Position numbers and translations under genes: made by a program
Shown here: positions 1-4,967 of the stretch, piece by piece
How positions within the stretch are numbered: position 1 is the first letter of the stretch
How the letters are laid out: the number at the start of each line of letters is the position of its first letter
Notes under the pieces: generated by a model
What the model was told of the DNA's origin: nothing
Databases searched by the model: none
Seen by the model: the letters and a program-made list of their open reading frames with translations, nothing else
Assembly: GCA_900542175.1 (NCBI GenBank)
Contig: UQNC01000038.1
Span: 1-17,878 of the forward strand
Direction of reading: 5' to 3'
Origin: an uncultured Collinsella sp.
Lineage (GTDB): Bacteria > Actinomycetota > Coriobacteriia > Coriobacteriales > Coriobacteriaceae
Length of the DNA: 17,878 bases

Positions 1-10
1 TCATGGAAAA

Positions 11-43
11 CCTCCCATTTCCCGATGTCCAAGAAATGGGAGG
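11..43. repeat. 11-bp perfect inverted repeat upstream of hisH
   Basis: CCTCCCATTTC at 11-21 is matched exactly by GAAATGGGAGG at 33-43 around an 11-nt loop. It lies in the short leader before hisH. No T-tract follows, so it does not look like a simple intrinsic terminator. In RNA it would be a stable hairpin about 40 nt before the hisH ribosome binding site, where it could protect the message or separate hisH from an upstream gene. The upstream gene is outside the window. Confidence 0.6.
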
Positions 44-83
44 CAGTTCACTGTCCCCTTTGTGGTGGTTTTCGGACAAGATG

Positions 84-94
84 AGGAGGAGGGG
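84..94 (+). promoter_or_regulatory. Ribosome binding site deciding the hisH GTG start
   Basis: The purine run AGGAGGAGGGG ends 4 nt before GTG at 99. The next codons read GEPKIVVVDY, the first strand of a HisH amidotransferase. The ATGs at 3 and 81 give extra N-terminal residues unlike the family, and the one at 81 lies upstream of or inside this Shine-Dalgarno. GTG 99 is therefore preferred. Confidence 0.7.
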
Positions 95-98
95 TCGC

Positions 99-801
99 GT
101 GGGCGAACCGAAGATCGTGGTGGTCGACTACCACAAGGGCAACTTGTCGAGCGCCGTGCGCGGGCTTGCGCGCGCCGGTGCCGCTGCCTGCACGTCGGAC
201 GATCCGGAGCAAATCCGCAACGCTGACGGCCTGGTCATCCCGGGCGTGGGCGCGTTCTACGACGCGATCGCCTTTATGCGTCAGAGCGGCGAGGCGGACG
301 CGGTGCTCGACGCCGTCGCCGCCGGAACTCCGCTGCTCGGCATCTGCCTGGGCCTTCAACTTTTTTTTTGAGCGTGGCGACGAGGGCGTACCCGCGGACG
401 AGGGCGCGGACGCGGACGACGACGCCTCCGAGCAGGCTGGCGGTCCCTGGGTCGATGGGCTGGGCATCATGCGCGGCTCGTGCACGCGTCTGGAGTCGAG
501 CCGTCTGAAGGTGCCGCACGTGGGGTGGGACCAGGTGCACATGACGCCCGCCGGTGCGGCCGATCCGCTGCTCGCCGGTTTTGCCGAGGGCGCCAATATG
601 TACTTCACCCACAGCTATGCAGTGGCTGACGATGCCGATGCCGCCGATGTCCTGGCGCGCACGCACTACACGCGGAGCTTCCCGTGCATCGTTCGTCACG
701 GCAATGTGTGGGGCTGCCAGTTCCATCCCGAGAAATCCTCTGCGCTGGGTCAGCGCATCCTTAAGAACTTCGTGAGTATCGTCGAGGGGGCCGGCCGATG
801 A
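99..801 (+). pseudogene. hisH: Imidazole glycerol phosphate synthase glutaminase subunit HisH, frameshifted at a T9 run
   Basis: HisH hydrolyses glutamine and channels ammonia to HisF, which makes IGP and AICAR. From GTG 99 the first 90 residues carry the class I amidotransferase fold start (KIVVVDY, VIPGVGAF) and the nucleophile motif GICLG (Cys83). At 361-369 there are nine T's; the family sequence GLQLFFER needs eight (CTT TTT TTT GAG), so the frame ends at TGA 369-371. The other frame continues with an acidic stretch, GLGIMRG, VPHVGWDQV, YFTHSY and CQFHPEK (His209 and Glu211 of the corrected protein). The span of 703 nt is 234 codons plus one base. The corrected protein would be 233 residues with a complete triad. 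The stop TGA overlaps hisA ATG (ATGA). The extra T may be a sequencing or assembly error, a real lesion, or a site rescued by slippage. An insert of about 20 D/E-rich residues after the break is unusual. Confidence 0.9.
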
Positions 802-1541
802 TTCTGTTTCCTGCAATCGATTTGATCGGCGGCAAGGTCGTGCGCCTGGAGCGCGGCGACCGGAGCCGCTGCAAGGTATATTCCGACGACCCCGTGGCCG
901 TTGCCCGCTCCTTTGCCGAGCAGGGTGCGAGCTGGGTGCACGTCGTCGACCTGTCCGCTGCCTTTGGCGAGGACGAGGACGCGTGCGCTGCCAACTCGGC
1001 AGCGATTAAGGCCATCTGCGGCATCGACGGTCTGTCCGTGGACGTGGGCGGCGGCGTCCGTTCGCTTGCACGCATCGACGAGCTGGCCGGCTATGGCGCT
1101 CGCCGCATTGCGCTGGGCACCGTGCTGGTGACCGAGCCGGGTTTTGCCGAGGTGGCGGCCCAAGGCTTTGGCGAGTTACTGGTGGCAGACATTGCCGCCC
1201 GTGACGGCCAGGTCAAGGTGAATGGTTGGCGCGACGGCGCGGGTGTGGCGCTCGACGACGCCGTGGCGCAGCTCACCGAGCTGGGCTTTAAGCATCTGGT
1301 GTATACCGACATCGCGCGCGATGGCATGCAGACGGGCATCGACGTGGCGGCGTATCGCCATGTGGCCGAGGTCGCGGGCTTTTCCGTCGTGGCCTCGGGC
1401 GGCATCTCGACGCTCGACGATATCCGTGCGCTCGCCGCGGTGGGCGAGGGCGCTATTGAGGGCGCCATCACCGGTCGCGCGCTCTACGAGGGCAACTTTA
1501 CGCTGGTACAGGCGCTGGCCGCCGCGCGAGGGGAGGAGTAG
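798..1541 (+). CDS. hisA: Phosphoribosyl-formimino-AICAR-ribotide isomerase HisA
   Basis: HisA isomerises ProFAR to PRFAR, the Amadori rearrangement before the HisHF step. The 247-residue protein has normal family length and a (beta-alpha)8 barrel. Visible motifs are the N-terminal FPAIDLIGGKVVRL with catalytic Asp8, DVGGGVRS in the first phosphate-binding half, VADIAARDGQVKVNGW supplying the second catalytic Asp, VYTDIARDGMQTGID, and the C-terminal phosphate loop VVASGGIS. Its ATG overlaps the hisH stop as ATGA, so translation is probably coupled. The 3' end lies 3 nt before hisF. Confidence 0.97.
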   Translation: MILFPAIDLIGGKVVRLERGDRSRCKVYSDDPVAVARSFAEQGASWVHVVDLSAAFGEDEDACAANSAAIKAICGIDGLSVDVGGGVRSLARIDELAGYGARRIALGTVLVTEPGFAEVAAQGFGELLVADIAARDGQVKVNGWRDGAGVALDDAVAQLTELGFKHLVYTDIARDGMQTGIDVAAYRHVAEVAGFSVVASGGISTLDDIRALAAVGEGAIEGAITGRALYEGNFTLVQALAAARGEE

Positions 1542-1544
1542 CCC

Positions 1545-2327
1545 ATGCTTACCAAACGCGTCATTCCCTGCCTGGACGTTAAGGACGGCCGCGTGGTCAA
1601 GGGCGTCAACTTTGTGAGCCTGCGCGATGCGGGCGACCCGGTGGAGCTGGCCCGTGCCTACGATCGCGAAGGTGCAGACGAGGTCGTCTTCCTGGACATT
1701 ACCGCCACGAGCGACAACCGCGCAACGACCATCGAGATGGCGGCGCACGCGGCCGAGGAGCTCGCTATTCCCTATACCGTGGGCGGCGGTTTCCGCGACC
1801 TGGCGGGCATGCGAACCATGGTGGCGGCCGGTGCCGACAAGGTGTCGCTCAACTCTGCCGCCGTGCGCGACCCGTCGCTGATCAGCCAAGCTGCCGCGGT
1901 GTTTGGCAGCCAGGCCGTGGTCGTGGCGATCGATGCTAAGCGTGTGGGCCTGCCCGGGGAGCCGGACGCCGATAGGTGGGAGGTCTTCACGGCGGGCGGT
2001 CGCAACGCCACGGGTATCGACGCGGTGGCGTGGGGCGAGGAGGCAGCTCGCCGCGGCGCCGGTGAAATCCTGCTGACCAGCATGGACCGCGACGGCACCA
2101 AGGCCGGCTTCGACCTGGCACTCACCCGCGCCGTGGCCCGCGCGGTGCCAATTCCGGTGATTGCGAGCGGCGGCGTGGGCGCGCTCGAGCATTTTGCCGA
2201 GGGTGTGATTGAGGGCGAGGCCGATGCCGTGCTGGCGGCGAGCGTCTTTCACTTTGGAACCTTCAGCATTCGCCAGGTGAAGGAGTATATGGCCTCTCAA
2301 GGCATCCCTGTCAGGTTGGACTTCTAG
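1545..2327 (+). CDS. hisF: Imidazole glycerol phosphate synthase cyclase subunit HisF
   Basis: HisF is the cyclase partner of HisH, using ammonia and PRFAR to produce IGP and AICAR. The 260-residue barrel starts MLTKRVIPCLDVKDGRVVKG with catalytic Asp11. Asp130 follows in VVVAIDAKR. Phosphate-binding GGG and ASGGVG motifs and LDITATSDNR are all present. The start has a good Shine-Dalgarno, GGGGAGGAG, overlapping the end of hisA. No missing residues are visible. The gene is followed by a 142-bp gap, the only long gap inside this his cluster. Confidence 0.97.
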   Translation: MLTKRVIPCLDVKDGRVVKGVNFVSLRDAGDPVELARAYDREGADEVVFLDITATSDNRATTIEMAAHAAEELAIPYTVGGGFRDLAGMRTMVAAGADKVSLNSAAVRDPSLISQAAAVFGSQAVVVAIDAKRVGLPGEPDADRWEVFTAGGRNATGIDAVAWGEEAARRGAGEILLTSMDRDGTKAGFDLALTRAVARAVPIPVIASGGVGALEHFAEGVIEGEADAVLAASVFHFGTFSIRQVKEYMASQGIPVRLDF

Positions 2328-2469
2328 CGCTGCGGCTTGCCCAGGCGCCCGACCTTCCGGCTCCAACCCTCCTCGCGTACTTAAGTACGCGTCGTCGGGC
2401 TTGTCGCTCGGAATCTCGGGCACCTGGACAACCCTCGCCGACCTGCGAAGTTTGAATTTTGGGAGAGAA
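2328..2469 (+). other. hisF-hisI intergenic spacer with an 18-bp palindrome
   Basis: This 142-bp spacer contains the perfect palindrome CGCGTACTTAAGTACGCG at 2374-2391. No T-tract follows it. The open frame running into hisI from 2401 has no HisI-like sequence before ATG 2470, so the spacer is probably non-coding. It may fold in the his mRNA, or be a copy of a dispersed intergenic element. Confidence 0.5.
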
Positions 2470-2811
2470 ATGGAAGAGATAACCGATCCTTCAAAACTTA
2501 CGTACGACGCCCGCGGGCTGATTCCTTGTGTGGTTCAGCAGTATGACACCGGTGAGGTGCTTATGGTTGCTTGGATGAACGAGGAATCGGTGGGGCTGAC
2601 GCTCAAGACCGGTACCACGTGGTTTTGGAGCCGCAGCCGCCAGGAGCTCTGGAACAAGGGCGCGACGAGCGGCAACATGCAAGAGGTCAAGGAGCTCTGG
2701 GCCGACTGCGATAGCGATACACTGCTGGTCAAGGTCGACTCTCCGGGCCCGGCCTGCCATACCGGCAACCGTACCTGCTTCTTTAAGCGCGTGGAAGGGG
2801 GAACGCGATGA
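2470..2811 (+). CDS. hisI: Phosphoribosyl-AMP cyclohydrolase HisI
   Basis: HisI opens the adenine ring of phosphoribosyl-AMP, the third step of histidine synthesis. The 113-residue monofunctional form shows VAWMNEES, the substrate motif TWFWSRSRQELWNKGATSGN, the metal-binding cluster ADCDSDT (Asp79, Cys80, Asp81, Asp83) and the C-terminal zinc ligands Cys96 and Cys103 in PACHTGNRTCFF. ATG 2470 was chosen because GGGAGAGAA precedes it and the family N-terminus begins there; the frame is open upstream to 2401 but that part is not family-like. It is separate from hisE, unlike the HisIE fusion of enterobacteria. Its stop overlaps the next ATG. Confidence 0.96.
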   Translation: MEEITDPSKLTYDARGLIPCVVQQYDTGEVLMVAWMNEESVGLTLKTGTTWFWSRSRQELWNKGATSGNMQEVKELWADCDSDTLLVKVDSPGPACHTGNRTCFFKRVEGGTR

Positions 2812-3035
2812 AGGTCGTGACGCCGTTCGAAGTTGCCGACTGCAACGCCGAGCTCCTCCGCGCGGGCGTGCCGTGCCGCGTGCACCTGACCGATGCCTGC
2901 GGGGCGCAGTCGCTTTGGCTCGAGGCCGAGAAGGAAAGGCTCGATGAGGCCCATGCCGTCATCGTTGAGTTTTTTGAGAAAAAGGGCGCAAAGCCTCGGT
3001 TCGATGAGACCGGTACCTACTTTACGCTGCGGTAA
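2808..3035 (+). CDS. Small conserved-looking protein of unknown function inside the his operon (possible RDAC family)
   Basis: This 75-residue, cytosolic-looking, mildly acidic protein has no signal or membrane segment. It begins MKVVTPFEVADCNAELLRAG and carries HLTDACGAQSLWLE (DACG at 29-32), with Cys12, Cys23 and Cys31, then a helical EKERLDEAHAVIVEFFEKKG segment and a final strand GTYFTLR. The ATG overlaps the hisI stop (ATGA), and hisE follows after 15 nt, so it is clearly an operon member. The H-L-x-D-A-C-G pattern resembles, from memory, a small family named RDAC in Coriobacteriia and clostridia; I am unsure of that assignment. No function is established. A role in regulation or in chaperoning a His enzyme is only a guess from context. 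Confidence 0.85.
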   Translation: MKVVTPFEVADCNAELLRAGVPCRVHLTDACGAQSLWLEAEKERLDEAHAVIVEFFEKKGAKPRFDETGTYFTLR

Positions 3036-3050
3036 CGAGAGGAAATAACC

Positions 3051-3368
3051 ATGGGAGTCAGAACAGCTAACGTGCAGCCGGGAAATATCGGCGAGACGCT
3101 GACGGGACTGGCCGAGGTGATTCACGGTCGTCGCGATGCGTCGCCGGAGGAGAGCTATACCGCCCGTCTGCTGACCGACGTCGAGGACGAACTGCTCAAG
3201 AAGCTTGCCGAGGAGGCGAGCGAGGTAATCATGGCCTGCAAGGACAAAGACCACGACCACATCCGCTACGAAGCCGGCGACCTGGTCTACCACCTGCTCG
3301 TAACGCTCGAACGCTACGGTATCACCCTCGACGAGCTGGCCGGCGAACTCAACGCTCGCCGCCACTAG
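3051..3368 (+). CDS. hisE: Phosphoribosyl-ATP pyrophosphatase HisE
   Basis: HisE removes pyrophosphate from phosphoribosyl-ATP, the second step of the pathway. The 105-residue protein has the all-alpha MazG-like fold. SYTARLL is followed by KKLAEEASEVIMACKD (the ExxEE-like metal site) and YEAGDLVYHLLVTL (the ExxD half of the site). An AGAGGAAATAACC leader precedes ATG 3051. It is the last plus-strand gene of the his cluster and converges on the histidinol-phosphatase gene. Its TAG stop falls inside an imperfect direct repeat. Confidence 0.95.
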   Translation: MGVRTANVQPGNIGETLTGLAEVIHGRRDASPEESYTARLLTDVEDELLKKLAEEASEVIMACKDKDHDHIRYEAGDLVYHLLVTLERYGITLDELAGELNARRH

Positions 3369-3413
3369 TCATTGGGGACGTTCTTAAACGACTAGTCGTT
3401 TGGGGCAGTCTTT
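3364..3413. repeat. Imperfect tandem repeat with a 16-bp palindrome after hisE
   Basis: ACTAGTCATTGGGGACGTTC starting at 3364 recurs with changes as ACTAGTCGTTTGGGGCAGTC starting at 3391, a 27-bp period. At the junction AAACGACTAGTCGTTT (3386-3401) is a perfect palindrome. The first repeat contains the hisE stop codon. It looks like part of an intergenic repeat element rather than coding DNA. Confidence 0.55.
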
Positions 3414-3434
3414 CGGGAGTTGCCAATGAAATAG

Positions 3435-3503
3435 AAGTTGCGGTGGAATAGTTCTTGTTTGACGGTCTTAGGGCCATAAACAGGAACTATTTCACCGCAA
3501 CTT
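3435..3503. repeat. Long inverted repeat (26-bp arms) between convergent hisE and hisJ-type genes
   Basis: Arms 3435-3460 and 3478-3503 pair along 26 positions with only two G-T wobbles; the left arm begins AAGTTGCGGTGGAATAG and the right arm ends TTTCACCGCAACTT. The loop itself contains GGTC/GGCC and could form a small inner stem. There is no classical T-tract, but the position between two converging genes suggests a bidirectional 3'-end structure. The long near-perfect arms also suit a MITE or REP-like dispersed element. Confidence 0.7.
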
Positions 3504-3515
3504 ATGAGGGGATGG

Positions 3516-4427
3516 CTAGGCGAGGGGCGTGGATTCCCATTCTCCGGTGAGGTGGGGGATGTCGAAGGTTCGATAGCCGCAGTCGTAGGCGTGGGCCTGA
3601 GCCTCGCGGATGTTCCAGCAGATGTCGCAGGCGCGGTGCGCGTCCGAGCCAAAAGTAATCGGCACCTCGGCGTGGGCGAAGCGACGCAAAAGCCCGGTCG
3701 CGGGGTAGTAATCGTCGAGCCCCTTGCGCGGTGCGGCGGTCGAGACCTCAACGCGGCGACCCGTATCGTGGGCGCACTCGGCCATCTGCTGCCAAAACGG
3801 CGCGGGGTCAAAGTCGGGTGCAAAGCCGTCCTTCGAAAAGCGCATGACCAGGTCGGGGTGGGCCATCACGTCAAAGTTAAGCGAGCTTTCGCAAGCGCGG
3901 CACCAGTCGTCGACGTAGTGTTCCCATACGCCGCGTACGCCTAAGTTTTCCCAAACATGCAGGTTGGTATCGTCGTCGATCCAACCGCATAGGGAATCGG
4001 GTGTATCGGGGCGCGCGACGTCCTCTGTCCCTGCCGTGCCCGCGGCGCCTGCCGCAATATCGCCCGGGTTGCCAATCCAGTGCACGCTGCCCAGACGTAC
4101 GACGGCGCCCTGGGACCAGTGCTCTACCAAGGGCTCGCAGCCCTCGTACCAATCGCATTCAAAACCGTAGATAAAGGTGAGCTCTGGCGCAATCTGCGCG
4201 GCGAGTTTGCGGGCGTCCTCAAAGGCCAGACGATGTGCCGGCAAGTCGCCCTCGACGACCTGCACCTCGCAGTTAGCATCCATACTGGCAGGCAGGGTGA
4301 GGTGGTCGGTCGAGACCATGACACGGCATCCGGCAGCAGCGGCGGCACGGACGTTGTCCTCAAACGAGGCGTGCCCGTCCGAGAACGAGGTGTGGGTATG
4401 GCAATCGACCAGCGGGCAGGCGGGCAT
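3516..4427 (-). CDS. hisJ: PHP-family histidinol-phosphate phosphatase (HisJ/HisK type)
   Basis: This protein likely dephosphorylates histidinol phosphate to histidinol, the step done elsewhere by the HAD domain of HisB. The 303-residue protein shows the metal ligands of the PHP fold: DCHTHTSFSDG (His10, His12), STDH (Asp41, His42), YGFECDWY (Glu90), GSVHW (His116), DVMAHPDL (His190) and FGSDAH (Asp262, His264). ATG 4427 is chosen because AAAGGAGT sits 5 nt upstream; the open frame extends about 22 codons further but without PHP homology. It converges on the his operon. The residue 121-150 stretch rich in Ala, Gly and Thr looks like a family-variable insert. Related PHP phosphatases act on other sugar phosphates, but the his context favours this call. 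Confidence 0.88.
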   Translation of the reverse strand: MPACPLVDCHTHTSFSDGHASFEDNVRAAAAAGCRVMVSTDHLTLPASMDANCEVQVVEGDLPAHRLAFEDARKLAAQIAPELTFIYGFECDWYEGCEPLVEHWSQGAVVRLGSVHWIGNPGDIAAGAAGTAGTEDVARPDTPDSLCGWIDDDTNLHVWENLGVRGVWEHYVDDWCRACESSLNFDVMAHPDLVMRFSKDGFAPDFDPAPFWQQMAECAHDTGRRVEVSTAAPRKGLDDYYPATGLLRRFAHAEVPITFGSDAHRACDICWNIREAQAHAYDCGYRTFDIPHLTGEWESTPLA

Positions 4428-4459
4428 GGCGACTCCTTTGCATTTGGTGAATCCGCTCC

Positions 4460-4465
4460 ATTGTA
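4460..4465 (-). promoter_or_regulatory. Possible -10 element for the histidinol-phosphatase gene
   Basis: On the minus strand TACAAT lies 32 nt before ATG 4427, a reasonable distance for a sigma-70 -10 box. No convincing -35 hexamer is seen 16-18 nt upstream, so the call is weak. Confidence 0.3.
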
Positions 4466-4547
4466 ATGGTGCAGCTCTCAACACGCCGCGCACGCCGGAG
4501 CTCGAAATCGACCGGAAAGACTGCGCGGCGCGTGCCGGCGCCGGCGA

Positions 4548-4967
4548 CTACTTGCTTCGTGCCGCCGCGCGTTTGGCCTGCACTGTTACCATTGCGTGTC
4601 TCACGGCGGTGATGGGGCGATAGCGGATCATACGCGGTCCCGACCAGCGCATGACCTCGCGGATCTTCTCGCGTATGGCAGGCCGGTAACAATGCGAAGG
4701 ACAGGCCGAGCAAAATGTCTTGGTGCCCATGTGCGGGCAGTGCTCAATGCGCGCGATGGCGTATTTCTGCAGCTCGGTGCATTCGGGGCAGAGCGTAATG
4801 GTCCGAAGGCCGAGCTTCACGCGCACGGACTCATCGTCGCCAGCCTGTTCGACCGCATGCCCGCCGCCATGATGCCCACGACACCATAGCGCAATCATCT
4901 GCGACACCATTTGGGCCTCACGCTCACGTTTGCGTGCTAGCTCCGGTGTGTCGACCGGGCGCGCCAT
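4548..4967 (-). CDS. Nitrous oxide-stimulated promoter family protein (YgbA-like)
   Basis: The 139-residue protein has a basic N-terminal helix (ARKREREAQMVSQMIALWCRGHH) and a dense cysteine region: Cys60 and Cys63 in LCPECTELQKYA, Cys77 in HCPHM, then Cys86, Cys89 and Cys93 in FCSACPSHCYRP, ending in a basic tail. This pattern is that of the YgbA_NO family. The E. coli member belongs to the NsrR nitric-oxide regulon; the biochemical role is not settled, and the cysteines suggest metal or Fe-S binding. The ATG overlaps the ABC transporter stop as TAATG, so the two are translated as one operon. The open frame continues upstream to 5465 only as a shadow of the transporter gene. A GCCGGCGCCGGC palindrome lies just downstream at 4534-4545. 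Confidence 0.85.
   Translation of the reverse strand: MARPVDTPELARKREREAQMVSQMIALWCRGHHGGGHAVEQAGDDESVRVKLGLRTITLCPECTELQKYAIARIEHCPHMGTKTFCSACPSHCYRPAIREKIREVMRWSGPRMIRYRPITAVRHAMVTVQAKRAAARSK

Noticed and set aside
11..43. Intrinsic terminator before hisH
   Set aside because: The stem is good, but GCAGTTCACTG follows instead of a T-tract.
3..98. ATG 3 or ATG 81 as the hisH start
   Set aside because: They would place the hairpin and the AGGAGGAGGGG Shine-Dalgarno inside the coding region; GTG 99 fits the family N-terminus.
1176..2423. 415-codon open frame antisense to hisA and hisF
   Set aside because: Covers two clear genes on the other strand; the Gly/His/Arg/Val-rich product has no domain and no proper start signal. 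Typical high-GC shadow.
2401..2469. Upstream TTG start for hisI
   Set aside because: The residues before ATG 2470 are not HisI-like, and GGGAGAGAA marks ATG 2470.
3392..3823. 143-codon minus-strand frame at the 3' end of the phosphatase gene
   Set aside because: It runs through the inverted repeat and out of frame over the PHP gene; Pro/Thr/Arg-rich with no motif.
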